A stretch of 64,000 nucleotides of DNA from Paenibacillus sp. LHD-117 (GTDB lineage Bacteria > Bacillota > Bacilli > Paenibacillales > Paenibacillaceae), in contig NZ_JAVFVT010000009.1 in assembly GCF_030929555.1 (NCBI RefSeq), positions 1 to 64,000 on the forward strand, written 5' to 3'. Shown piece after piece: positions 25,335-35,270 of the stretch (position 1 is the first letter of the stretch; each line of letters begins with the position of its first letter). Both the position numbers and the translations under genes were made by a program. Under the pieces are notes generated by a model that had not been told where the DNA came from, made no database searches, and worked only from the letters and a program-made list of their open reading frames with translations.

Positions 25335-27078
25335 AGGAACCCTCCATTCCGACTTTCATCGTCTGCTTATTGTACGTGGACGCGTAAAGCCCTCCCAGTC
25401 TCATTAACGAAGCATGGTCGCCTCTCTCCACGATACGCCCTTGATCCATGACGACGATCTGATCGGCATGCCGGATCGCGGACAATCGATGGCTCGTAAT
25501 GATCGTCGTCCGCTCCTTCATGACTCGCTTCAACCCTTCCAAAATCCGCTCCTCCGTCTCGGCGTCCACAGCTGACAGGCTATCGTCGAAGACGAGGATG
25601 GACGGGGCTTTGATAAGCGCCCTCGCAATGCTGACGCGCTGGCGTTGGCCGCCCGACAGAGACACCCCGCGTTCGCCCAGCGACGTGTCAAATTTCCAGG
25701 GAAATTCCACGATGTTGTCGTACACCTGCGCGACTTTGGCAGCTTCCTGGATATCTTCCTGCGCGTAGCCACCGGGATGGAACGCGATGTTGCCCGCAAT
25801 CGTCGTGGAGAACAGCATATGCTCCTGCGGCACGAAGCCGACGGACTCGCGGAGCTGCACCAGCGGGATGTCCATGATGTCGTGCCCGTCGATTCGAATC
25901 GCGCCATGCGGCGGATTGTATAAGCGAAGCAGCAGGTTCACCAGGGTCGTCTTGCCGCTGCCCACCTTACCCACGATCGCGAGGCTGCTGCCCTGCGGCA
26001 CGGTAAGGCGAATGTTCTCCAGCGCCGCCCGCTTCTGGCCGGGATAACGGAACGTCAGCCCGTCGACTTCGATCATGCCTTTGATTTCCTCCACGCGCGC
26101 AACCCCCTCGGCGTCCGACACGGACGGCTCCGTATCCAGGATGTGGCGCAGCCTCGTGTCCACCGCCTTGCCCCGCTGCAGAATATTGATGACCTTGCCC
26201 AAGTTTTCGATAGGCGCGATCAGCATGGTGAGATACGTATTAAAGGCGACGAAATCGCCCATGCCGATGCTGCCCCTCATGACGAGAAGACCGCCGAACA
26301 CGACGGACAGCAGGTAGCTGACCCCAACGACTGCGGAGCTGATCGCCGAGAAAAACGAGTTGGATTGGTTCAGCCTGCGGTTCGTCTCCAGGTTGTTCCG
26401 GTTGTCTTCCTTGAACTTCTCGATCTCTGGCCGCTCCTGAACGTAAGCCTTCACGACGCGAATGCCTGCGCAAAATTCCTGCACGCGGCTCGTTAACTGG
26501 CCGACCGCCTCCTGCGCCAGCGTCGTCCGGTGCTCGATCTCGCCCCGGAACCGATAGGCGAGATAAGTAAGCGCAGGCAGCGGCAGCAGCACGAGCAGCG
26601 TCAATCCGATGTGGACGGTGCCCGCCATTGCCGTAATCGCGACACCGATCAGCACGACGGCTTCGATCGTCGAGAACACGCCCATCATGCCGACCTCGCG
26701 CATGATATTGATGTCGTTCACGGCATGGCTCATCAAGTCGCCGATCCGCTGTTTGCCGAAGTATTCGCTGGACAAGCTCTCCCACTTCACGAACAGCCGT
26801 TTCCGAATGTGTTTCTCCAGCAGTCGGGCCAGCCGGAACAAATAAATGCGCCCCGTCGATCGGAAGAAGGCCGACAGAAAACCGACCAGCACGATCCATA
26901 ACGCGATCGTCATAATCTGGCCCGCCGTGATGTTTTCCTGCACGAGATCGGCGAAATGCCCGAGCAGTTGGGGAATCACCAGTTGAAGCAAACAGGATAT
27001 GGACAATAATACCGCGCCAAAGAAATAGTGCAATTTATGGTTCAACAGGTGCTCTTTGAATAGCGGCTTCGATTTCAC
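25318..27078 (-). CDS. ABC exporter half-transporter, BmrC-like
   Basis: 586 residues, the length of B. subtilis BmrC (YheI). Six-helix membrane domain to about 310, then an ATPase with Walker A GKVGSGKTT, intact signature LSGGQRQR, and a Walker B in which the catalytic Glu is Asp (ILVFDDSLS). Together with the BmrD-like partner this gives one canonical and one degenerate ATP site, the hallmark of heterodimeric exporters. GTG start. No leader peptide gene like bmrB was identified upstream. Confidence 0.9.
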   Translation of the reverse strand: MKSKPLFKEHLLNHKLHYFFGAVLLSISCLLQLVIPQLLGHFADLVQENITAGQIMTIALWIVLVGFLSAFFRSTGRIYLFRLARLLEKHIRKRLFVKWESLSSEYFGKQRIGDLMSHAVNDINIMREVGMMGVFSTIEAVVLIGVAITAMAGTVHIGLTLLVLLPLPALTYLAYRFRGEIEHRTTLAQEAVGQLTSRVQEFCAGIRVVKAYVQERPEIEKFKEDNRNNLETNRRLNQSNSFFSAISSAVVGVSYLLSVVFGGLLVMRGSIGMGDFVAFNTYLTMLIAPIENLGKVINILQRGKAVDTRLRHILDTEPSVSDAEGVARVEEIKGMIEVDGLTFRYPGQKRAALENIRLTVPQGSSLAIVGKVGSGKTTLVNLLLRLYNPPHGAIRIDGHDIMDIPLVQLRESVGFVPQEHMLFSTTIAGNIAFHPGGYAQEDIQEAAKVAQVYDNIVEFPWKFDTSLGERGVSLSGGQRQRVSIARALIKAPSILVFDDSLSAVDAETEERILEGLKRVMKERTTIITSHRLSAIRHADQIVVMDQGRIVERGDHASLMRLGGLYASTYNKQTMKVGMEGSFGYSQ

Positions 27079-27193
27079 CGTTATCCCCCCTCTTTTTCGC
27101 TATGGCATTAAGTTTACTCCTCTTCCAACTGATAAAACATGGATATTCAAACTCAGTTTCATGGATTATTCTGCTCTAACCAGCCCTTCGACT

Positions 27194-27232
27194 TTTACAA
27201 ACCCTTTAGTTCACGCTAACGTTCAACGAACA
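27194..27232 (+). promoter_or_regulatory. Possible PhoP-box-like array upstream of the S-layer phosphoesterase gene
   Basis: TTTACA, TTTAGT, CTAACG and CGAACA are spaced exactly 11 bp apart, the spacing of Bacillus PhoP repeats (consensus TTAACA). Only the first and last are fair matches. It is mentioned because the downstream product has two phosphoesterase domains. Confidence 0.2.
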
Positions 27233-27267
27233 ACACAACCATAAACTACAAGTAAATAATAAATAAA

Positions 27268-27306
27268 CCAACATAATTAACGGCATTAATTTGTGGATTA
27301 TGTTGG
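27268..27306. promoter_or_regulatory. Inverted repeat in the 27079-27403 divergent spacer
   Basis: Perfect 10-base arms CCAACATAAT / ATTATGTTGG around 19 bp, in an AT-rich spacer between the ABC exporter operon (-) and the S-layer gene (+). It could be an operator or a 5'-UTR hairpin. The rest of the spacer holds no gene. Confidence 0.5.
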
Positions 27307-27403
27307 AATTGTTGAAAGGAGGGTAGGAGTCGAATTCACGTTTCGATATCCGCGTCGACCGAAGTTTTGATCATCCATTCGAAAGTATAAGGAGGCATTT
27401 CTT

Positions 27404-30400
27404 TTGTTCGTTTCCAAAAAAATCGTTGCCGCCGCCATGGCCTGCACGCTGGCGTGCTCCATCTTGTCCGCCGCGGCTCCGGCCGGCTATCCGCTCTCCG
27501 CATCGCCGATCTACGCCGCGGGGCCGGTGGACAAGCCCGTGCCGTCGTCGCCCCCTGGCCGTTACGAACAGTCGGTCAGCGTCTCGCTTAGCAGTTCCAC
27601 TCCGGATGCCAACATCTATTACACGTTGGACGGCATGCTCCCCGACGAGACCAGTCCCCTCTATAACGGCGCTCCGATCGTCCTGACGGATTCGGCCAAT
27701 CTCTCCGTCATCGCCGAGAAGGACGGCGTATGGAGCGAAGCCGCTTCCTTCGGATACATTGTGAAGACGACCGAGCAGCCGCTGCTCGAGTTCGTTGCCA
27801 TGTCCGACGTCCACATCGGCCCCGGAAGGGCGGAGCAAGACGCGCAAGTCCGCGCGCTCTATGACAGCAACTTCGACGTCATCTCGTCCATCTTCCCGAA
27901 TCCGGACGCGATTCTGCTGAACGGCGACAACATCAACGACAACTGGAACGGGCTTGGCCCGCATCACGCGTTCGTCACAACCATTTTCCAAGAACAGCTC
28001 GCCCGCAAAGGCTGGACCGATGCGACGAAGGTCCGGTTCGCCATCGGCAATCACGACGCCACCGTCGCCGAAGCGCGGCAGTATTATCCGGCGGACTGGT
28101 TCACGGACCAGGCGAACGGCTACTACGAGCAAACGATCGAAGGGTATTCGTTCTTCTTCCTGAACGGCAACAATTACAACGGCGACACGGGGCAGCGCAA
28201 CTGGCTGAAGGGCCGGCTGGCCGAGCTGACCGCGGATCCCGCGAATATGAACAAGCCGATCTTCATTACGGTTCATCAGCCCGTCAGCGGCACGGTCATG
28301 GACGGACAACAGGCATCCAATCCGAATCTGTACGCGGATTTGAAGGATTATCCGCAGGCGATCGTGTTATCGGGGCATTCCCATCTCAACATCAACGACG
28401 ACCGCTCCGTGCACCAGAAAGACTTCACATCGGTCAATCTGGGTTCGATGTCGTACATCGAAGTCGATCACGGCTATTCCGCCATCACGGAAGAAGGCCT
28501 CATGGACAACCGGTTCACCATGCCTCAGAGCCAAGCCCAATTCATCGAAGTGTACGCGGACCGTATCGAGATCGAGCGCGTAGCGTTCAACGCGGACGCG
28601 GACACGACGTACTTGAACGGCGTCTGGCAAGGGGGCGGTGACGCGCCGTTCAACAGCGCCGGATCGCTCGCGGGCGACCGGTGGGTCGTGGAGCTTAAGG
28701 GCAGCACGAAGGAAGAAATCAAAAACAACTTCGTGTACACGGACGCCAACCGGAACAAAGTAGCGCCGCAATTCCCGGCGAATCCGGAACTCGCCGTAAC
28801 CGCGGCTGCGGACGAAAATCCCCTGCTCTCGTTCAGGCAAGCCAAGGACGACCAGTCCATGCATCATTACGAAATCAAATCGATGGACGCGCGCACGGGC
28901 GAAACGGCGAAAACATACAACGTGCTGTCGGAATACTACGTATCCCCGACGCCGAACCGCCTGCGCATTCCGCTCAGCGGCCTGAAGGAAGCTACGAGCT
29001 ACATTTTTACGGTGACGGGCGTGGACGCTTACGGCAACCGAAGCGCAAAGCTTCAGACGTCCTTCAAAACTGCGGGGTCGGCACCCGAAATTACGCCAAT
29101 CGATCCCGATACGATGTGGGTCGGACTCGTATCCGACATGAAGTTAGACGATAGTCTTGCCGAATCGGCGAACGGCGCAACGGGCGCGGCCACGCAGGCA
29201 GGCAGCGTCACCTATGTCGAAGGTAAAGCCGGCAAAGCCGTCAGCATCGCCGCTGGTTCCGCCAATCATATCGACATGGGCAACCGTTCCGATCTGAAGT
29301 TCGGCAGCGGCAGCTTCACCGTCTCGTTCTGGCATAAGGGCAACCTGGCGGGCGATCAGACGGTCGTCTCCAACAAGGACTGGGGCTCGGGCGGCAACGT
29401 CGGCTGGTACATCGGGCCGCGAATCGCGGGATCCATGTCGCTTAACATGGGCAACGGCGCAGGCGGACGGATCGATTCGGATGCGGGAGCCGGGACGGAA
29501 TGGCATCATTACACCGTATCCGTCGATCGCGCGGCCGGCACGTCCAAGATCTACGTCGACGGCGTCGAGCAAGCTTCCAAGAGTCTTGCCACGCTCGGAA
29601 CGTCGAGCATGGACACGCCTTACAACGTCATCATCGGAGCGGACGGCAAGAAGGGCTACGGTGGGGCTGCGGTTACGCTCGATGAGCTGAAGATCTGGAA
29701 CCGCGCGCTGACGGCGACGGAAGCTAAGGCGTTGTCCGACTCGTACTTGTCGGAAACCGTGCTCTATACGTTCGAGCAATTAACGGACAAAATTTCCGAA
29801 GCCGACGCTTTCGCCGCGTACGTCGGTTCGACGGCGGGCGTATCGGTTCCCGCGCAGACGCTGGTCGAATTGTCCTCCCGCTTAACGGCTGCCAAAGCAA
29901 TCGCTTCCGGCGAAGATGCGGAGACGATCGACCAAGCCTACATCGATCTGATGTGGGCGCTGAAGTACGCGCAGGAGGCTGTTGTCTACGACTTTATTCC
30001 GAAGTTGTCGTTCGCGATCGACTCGTTTAGCTCCTATGCCGACAACGAGAATGCCTACGCCTCCAACATTCTGGACGGCTTGACGTCGACGATATGGCAT
30101 ACCAAATGGCAAGCTCCCGTGCCGAATTTCCCGCATTGGGTAATCGTTGACATGAAAAACACGTTCAAGCTGAGCGGCATTCAGCGCACGAGCCGTCTGA
30201 GCCAGAGCGCGCTGGAATTCCCGAAGGCATTTGAGCTGTACGCGTCGGACAACCTGGCCGATCTGAGCGATCCCGCATATCTCGGCGATGCGGCCAATCG
30301 GGCAAGCGGCACCTTCGGCAAAACGTGGGCCGGCAACGTCTACCGCGATTTCGTGGCGCTGGATAAGCCGGTGGAAGGACGATACGTCAAGTTCCTCGTA

Positions 30401-33400
30401 ACGGGGACTTACGGCGCGTCCGGCACATTCACGAGCATGAGCGAAATCGACTTCACGGGCGAGGCCGTCGTTCATGATCATGCTGCTCTGACCGACCTGA
30501 AAGTGGACGGAGCGCAGGTCGAAGGCTTCGCCTCCGACAAGCTGAATTACTCAGTGAACGTCGCAAACGAAGCAACATCCGTAGAAGTGACGTTCGAGAA
30601 GGCCGATGCCGATGCTGCCGTCGAAGTAACGGGCGCGGACAGCCTGAAGGTAGGCGCGAACTCTGTGACGGTCGCAGTGTCCGCGCATGGCGAGACGAAT
30701 GTCTATACGATCGAGGTTAACCGCGCGGCATCTGCGGACCACGCGCTTTATCTCCCGTTCGAGAATAGCCTGACGGACTACTCCCCGAGCAAGCTGGCGG
30801 CTGCCGCGCAAGGCAGCCCGGCATACGTGGAAGGGCGGATCGGCAACGGGCTGGAGCTGAAAACGACTAGCGCGGCGGATAAACAATTTTTTAATCTAGG
30901 CAAACCGGATTCCCTGCAATTCGGCACCGGCACCGACTTCACGCTTTCGTTCTGGATCAAATCGAACGCGGTGTCGGGCGATCCTTCCATTATTTCCAAT
31001 AAAAATTGGAATTCTGGATCCAACGTTGGTTATATTCTGGCGCTGGTAGGCAGCGGCATGAAGTGGAACTACAATACGCAAGGCGGCACGCGGGCGGATA
31101 CGGATATCCCGAACGTCGCGGACGGCAGCTGGCACCACATTGCCGTGTCTCACGACCGTACGGCGGGTAAGGTCTACTTCTACAAGGACGGCAGCCTGGT
31201 CAAACAGGTGTCCATTGGAAATCGAACGGGAACGATCGATTCCGGCCTGAATACAATCATCGGCAACGACGGCACGGGCAACTACGATCAGAAGAATCAA
31301 ATCCAGCTGGATAACGTGCAGATCCTCAGAAAAGCCGTATCCGCAGAGGAGGTAGCGGCGGACTACGGCATTGCTCCTCCGATCGAGCTGGACGAGACGT
31401 TTAAGGGCTCCCTGAACTTGATTGGCGCCCAGCATTCGGTACAAGGTGCGCAGTTCCACTACAATTTGGATTTGCGCACGCCGGACATGGAGACGCGCAT
31501 TGACAAGATCAACGTGGAGATCGCGTACAACAGCGACAAATTCCGGTTCGCCGGCGCGACGAACGCGACGAAGGCGGACGCCTCGGCGCCGGGTATCGTC
31601 AAGCTGGAACTAACGGGCGGAGCCGTCTATAGCGAGTCCGATCCGCTCGAGTACGCGGTATCCCGAATTTCGGAGCTGCGATTCGATACGCTCGCAGAGT
31701 CGGGCAATGGCTCGATTGCGATATCGAACGCGGAGTTCTTCTTCGGAAACACGAAATACGAGATCGACACGTTGAACAAAGGCACGGCGAACGTGCAGAT
31801 CCACGCTAAAGCGACGGAAGACCTGAACAAGGACGGTTACGTCACGATCGGGGACGTCGCCTTGGGACAAGGCTTAACGGACGAAGCGCTGCAAGCCATC
31901 GCGGACAAGGCGGAATACAAGCCTTACAAGCGCGTGGTCGTCATCGGCATCGACGGCGGCGGCGCATCGATCCGCAAGGAGGCGCCTTATTGGGAAACGC
32001 CAAGCTCCCAGAAGGAACAGGTCGGGGATCGGCTGAACATTCCGAACATCCGCGGCATCGTGGAGGACGGCGCGGCCAGCTACACGGCGCAGACGACGAT
32101 TCCGTCCAGTTCTTCCCCGAACTGGGGAGCGATGATGGGCGGCGTCGGGTACGAGAAACACGGCCTGTACAACGACGATACGGCGAAATACACGTATAGC
32201 GAAACATGGGAATATACGACGGTGTTCAAAAAGTTAAGAGAATACCTGCCCTCGAACAAGCTTGCCGCCTTCACCACCTGGGGCAATATCGTCCAAGGGC
32301 ACTACGAGCCTTCCGTCGGCGTAGAAGGCAACATTGGCAACGGCGATGCGGGAACCGTAGACTCGTTCATCTCCTATGTCGAAGCTGGCAAAGCCCGCGA
32401 CAGCGCCCTGATGTTTTTCCAGCTGGATGAGCTGGACGGCGCCGGACACGGGAGCGGATTTTACACGAAGGGGTATTACGAGAAGCTCAAGGCGATCGAC
32501 GTGCAGGTTGGCCGGATCTACGACACGCTTGAAAGCAACGATCTCCTCGAAGATACGTTGATCGTGATTCTGCCGGATCACGGCGGCGGGACCGAGAACG
32601 CGAACGGCACGCTCGGCAGCCCGGGCAGCCACGGGCAAGACTCTCCGCTGGCGAAGACGATTTTCTTCGCGGCTAACGGCCGCACGGTCGCTAACGACGA
32701 GGCAAGCGGAATGGAGAAAATCCTGCAAGGCGGCGCGACGCGCGACTTGCCGGCAACAATTCTGACGGCGCTCGGATTAAATCCGACGCTAGGCGATTCG
32801 CAAATCATCGACGGCATGTTTACGCCTCAAGCGGAATTAAACGAGGCGGGTGCCGAGAATCTGGTATTGACGAAAGTATCGAACGGAGTAACCGGATCGA
32901 TTAGCGGCTATGAGCTTTCGGTTAACGGTCTGCGAGGAGACGCGGCGGCGATCGACTTGCTGGTTGAGTCGGAAGCGTTGACGATCGATTCGGTCGAACC
33001 GCTCCAAGCAGGCGTTCAAGTGCTTCGCAGCGAAACGGCCGACGGGAAAACGCGCATCGTATTGGCAGCGCAAAGCTCCGTCGTGGTCGATTCGCCGATC
33101 GTGAAACTGAACGTCACCGCCGAGGCGGGCGCGAGCGCAAACCTAGCGGAAGCGATGATTGCCGATGCCGCGGGACGCGAGACAATGCCGAATCTGAAGT
33201 CCTCGGAACGGACGGAAATAAGCGGCAACGCCAAGTTGTCCGATCTGCTGGTGAACGGAGCGATGGTGAGCGGTTTCTCGCCGGATACGCATAGCTATAC
33301 GGTTCGTGTTCCTTATCAAGTGACCGTCGCTAACATCGGTTACGTCACGGAAGACGGAACGGCGACGGCAGTCGTAGACGGCGGAGCAGAGCTGCAAGTT

Positions 33401-35200
33401 GGCGACAACGACGTAACGGTCACGGTAACCGCCCAGAACGGGACGGTCATCGTCTACGGCGTGACGATCACCCGGGCCGAGGAAGCTCTTCCTAGCGACG
33501 CATCCCTGCTTGACCTGCGCGTGAACGGCACGACGCTGGCCGACTTCGAGCCGGGCGTACTGGAATACGCCTTGACGGTTCCTTACGAAACGACGGTAAC
33601 CGGCATCACCTATACGACGGCCGATCCGCTCGCGACGGTCGCGGTGGCGGGCGGGAAATCGCTCGCGGTCGGCGACAACGACGTGACGGTCACCGTCACG
33701 GCCCAGGACGGTACGACGAAGCAGTCGTATACCATTGTCGTGACCAGACAAGCCGAAGTTTTGTCTTCGAACGCCAGCCTGCAGGATCTGAAAGTAAACG
33801 GGACTACGGTATCCGGTTTTGCGCCGGACACGCTTAGCTATACCGTCTCCGTATCCCATAACACAACGGTCGCCAATGTGACCTACCTGGCCCAACATCC
33901 TGCGGCAACCGCTGCCGTCACGGGCGGCGCTAGCTTGAACGTAGGTTCGAATGCCGTAACGGTTCTGGTAACGGCGGAGGACGGCACGACAAAAACGTAT
34001 ACGGTGACCGTTCATCGCGCCGATGCTCCAACTACGACTCCGATCGATCCGCCGGTAACCCCTCCGGTGAAGCCAGTCCTGCCTGAGGGCGCGGTCGAGA
34101 TTGACGAGGAGCAATGGAACGAAGAACATCCGTCGGTTAACGTAGAGCTGCCGGAAGGGAAAAACCAAGTGGTTATTCCCGCGGAACAAACGGAGCAGTT
34201 GAACGGCCGTCCGCTCCAAGTTCAATCGGGCAACGCCTCGCTGGAAGTGCCTGCCGAATTGCTGGAGGCGCTGAACGCCCTGCTGCCCGAAGCAGATCGG
34301 TCCGGCGCGATCACGGTGAAGATCGACCCGGTTGCGGATTCCGAAGCGGAAGACGCCATTCGGGAAGCAGGACGCAACCATAACGCCACTTACCTGCTTG
34401 GCGGCAAAATGGTGGATCTGTCGATCTATTCGACCGACACGAATGGCAACCGCCATCAGCTGAAGGAATTCCCTCAGCCGGTTGTCGTGAAATTCCCGAT
34501 TCCGGAAGGCATGGATCCTAGGCTCGCGGGCATCTATCATATTCAGGAAGACGGCACCTTGGTCTACATGGGCGGAACGCTCACGGACGACGGCACGGCG
34601 GTGATCGTCGAGCTGAGCCACTTCAGCGAATACGCCCTGCTGTCGATGGAAAAAATGTACGACGACTTGCCTGCCTCCCATTGGGCATACGATACGATTA
34701 AGGAACTGTCGGCAAAAGGGATCGTCACAGGCGTGACGGAGAATTCGTTCGCGCCGAACCAAGACGTCACTCGCGCCGAGTTCGCGGCACTGCTGGCAAG
34801 AACGCTTGGCCTGCGCGCAAGTGGAGAGACAACGTTCGGCGACGTGGCTTCAGACGCCTGGTATGCCGATGAAGTAGCCGCGGCTTATGAAGCCGGCATC
34901 GTCAAGGGCTTCGAAGACGGCCGTTTCGCGCCGGATCAAACCATCACGCGCGAAGAGATGGCGATCATGATCGTCCGTGCCTTCGAGCATGCAACCGGCA
35001 AGAAGCTGGATGCGGGAGCATCGGCAACCATCGCGGACGAGTCGTCCATCAGCGAATGGGCTTTGGCGCAGGTGAAAACCGCGCTTGCCGCGAAGCTGCT
35101 GAACGGCCGGGACAACGGCAGGTTCGCTCCGGCCGATCCCACGAATCGCGCGGAAGCGGCGCAAGCCATTCATAACTTATTCGCTTTGCTAACGAAATAA
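27404..35200 (+). CDS. Giant SLH-anchored protein with two phosphoesterase domains
   Basis: 2598 residues; TTG start behind AAGGAGG. Order (approximate): signal peptide 1-39; chitobiase-C-like 48-120; calcineurin-type metallophosphoesterase 127-350 (D135-x-H137, GDN 174-176, GNHD 215-218, H291, GHSH 324-327); FN3-like 459-559; LamG 570-782; helical linker; discoidin-like 867-1020; cadherin-like 1025-1109; LamG 1112-1322; cohesin-like 1332-1466 with a dockerin-like DLNKDGYVTIGDV; alkaline-phosphatase-superfamily phosphodiesterase 1509-1806 (GIDGGG, TTIPSSSSPNW, DHGGG); cohesin-like 1816-1942; three cadherin-like repeats 1943-2206; proline-rich linker; three SLH domains 2414-2596. It should sit on the cell wall, release phosphate from extracellular esters and bind glycans. 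Substrates unknown. Confidence 0.93.
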   Translation: MFVSKKIVAAAMACTLACSILSAAAPAGYPLSASPIYAAGPVDKPVPSSPPGRYEQSVSVSLSSSTPDANIYYTLDGMLPDETSPLYNGAPIVLTDSANLSVIAEKDGVWSEAASFGYIVKTTEQPLLEFVAMSDVHIGPGRAEQDAQVRALYDSNFDVISSIFPNPDAILLNGDNINDNWNGLGPHHAFVTTIFQEQLARKGWTDATKVRFAIGNHDATVAEARQYYPADWFTDQANGYYEQTIEGYSFFFLNGNNYNGDTGQRNWLKGRLAELTADPANMNKPIFITVHQPVSGTVMDGQQASNPNLYADLKDYPQAIVLSGHSHLNINDDRSVHQKDFTSVNLGSMSYIEVDHGYSAITEEGLMDNRFTMPQSQAQFIEVYADRIEIERVAFNADADTTYLNGVWQGGGDAPFNSAGSLAGDRWVVELKGSTKEEIKNNFVYTDANRNKVAPQFPANPELAVTAAADENPLLSFRQAKDDQSMHHYEIKSMDARTGETAKTYNVLSEYYVSPTPNRLRIPLSGLKEATSYIFTVTGVDAYGNRSAKLQTSFKTAGSAPEITPIDPDTMWVGLVSDMKLDDSLAESANGATGAATQAGSVTYVEGKAGKAVSIAAGSANHIDMGNRSDLKFGSGSFTVSFWHKGNLAGDQTVVSNKDWGSGGNVGWYIGPRIAGSMSLNMGNGAGGRIDSDAGAGTEWHHYTVSVDRAAGTSKIYVDGVEQASKSLATLGTSSMDTPYNVIIGADGKKGYGGAAVTLDELKIWNRALTATEAKALSDSYLSETVLYTFEQLTDKISEADAFAAYVGSTAGVSVPAQTLVELSSRLTAAKAIASGEDAETIDQAYIDLMWALKYAQEAVVYDFIPKLSFAIDSFSSYADNENAYASNILDGLTSTIWHTKWQAPVPNFPHWVIVDMKNTFKLSGIQRTSRLSQSALEFPKAFELYASDNLADLSDPAYLGDAANRASGTFGKTWAGNVYRDFVALDKPVEGRYVKFLVTGTYGASGTFTSMSEIDFTGEAVVHDHAALTDLKVDGAQVEGFASDKLNYSVNVANEATSVEVTFEKADADAAVEVTGADSLKVGANSVTVAVSAHGETNVYTIEVNRAASADHALYLPFENSLTDYSPSKLAAAAQGSPAYVEGRIGNGLELKTTSAADKQFFNLGKPDSLQFGTGTDFTLSFWIKSNAVSGDPSIISNKNWNSGSNVGYILALVGSGMKWNYNTQGGTRADTDIPNVADGSWHHIAVSHDRTAGKVYFYKDGSLVKQVSIGNRTGTIDSGLNTIIGNDGTGNYDQKNQIQLDNVQILRKAVSAEEVAADYGIAPPIELDETFKGSLNLIGAQHSVQGAQFHYNLDLRTPDMETRIDKINVEIAYNSDKFRFAGATNATKADASAPGIVKLELTGGAVYSESDPLEYAVSRISELRFDTLAESGNGSIAISNAEFFFGNTKYEIDTLNKGTANVQIHAKATEDLNKDGYVTIGDVALGQGLTDEALQAIADKAEYKPYKRVVVIGIDGGGASIRKEAPYWETPSSQKEQVGDRLNIPNIRGIVEDGAASYTAQTTIPSSSSPNWGAMMGGVGYEKHGLYNDDTAKYTYSETWEYTTVFKKLREYLPSNKLAAFTTWGNIVQGHYEPSVGVEGNIGNGDAGTVDSFISYVEAGKARDSALMFFQLDELDGAGHGSGFYTKGYYEKLKAIDVQVGRIYDTLESNDLLEDTLIVILPDHGGGTENANGTLGSPGSHGQDSPLAKTIFFAANGRTVANDEASGMEKILQGGATRDLPATILTALGLNPTLGDSQIIDGMFTPQAELNEAGAENLVLTKVSNGVTGSISGYELSVNGLRGDAAAIDLLVESEALTIDSVEPLQAGVQVLRSETADGKTRIVLAAQSSVVVDSPIVKLNVTAEAGASANLAEAMIADAAGRETMPNLKSSERTEISGNAKLSDLLVNGAMVSGFSPDTHSYTVRVPYQVTVANIGYVTEDGTATAVVDGGAELQVGDNDVTVTVTAQNGTVIVYGVTITRAEEALPSDASLLDLRVNGTTLADFEPGVLEYALTVPYETTVTGITYTTADPLATVAVAGGKSLAVGDNDVTVTVTAQDGTTKQSYTIVVTRQAEVLSSNASLQDLKVNGTTVSGFAPDTLSYTVSVSHNTTVANVTYLAQHPAATAAVTGGASLNVGSNAVTVLVTAEDGTTKTYTVTVHRADAPTTTPIDPPVTPPVKPVLPEGAVEIDEEQWNEEHPSVNVELPEGKNQVVIPAEQTEQLNGRPLQVQSGNASLEVPAELLEALNALLPEADRSGAITVKIDPVADSEAEDAIREAGRNHNATYLLGGKMVDLSIYSTDTNGNRHQLKEFPQPVVVKFPIPEGMDPRLAGIYHIQEDGTLVYMGGTLTDDGTAVIVELSHFSEYALLSMEKMYDDLPASHWAYDTIKELSAKGIVTGVTENSFAPNQDVTRAEFAALLARTLGLRASGETTFGDVASDAWYADEVAAAYEAGIVKGFEDGRFAPDQTITREEMAIMIVRAFEHATGKKLDAGASATIADESSISEWALAQVKTALAAKLLNGRDNGRFAPADPTNRAEAAQAIHNLFALLTK

Positions 35201-35208
35201 AAACGTAA

Positions 35209-35258
35209 AAGGAGCCGCAACAGAGTCTCGTAGACTCTGCCGCGGCTCCTCTTTTTTT
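35209..35258. terminator. Strong bidirectional terminator
   Basis: Stem AGGAGCCGC...CAGAGTCT / AGACTCTG...GCGGCTCCT with a 3-base loop followed by CTTTTTTT. It lies between the giant gene (+) and the M42 peptidase gene (-). Confidence 0.85.
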
Positions 35259-35270
35259 GCCCGCTATTCG

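Noticed and set aside
33143-34762. 539-codon minus-strand frame inside the giant S-layer gene
   Set aside because: Antisense shadow of low-complexity cadherin-like repeats; composition (Arg/His/Val-rich) is not protein-like.
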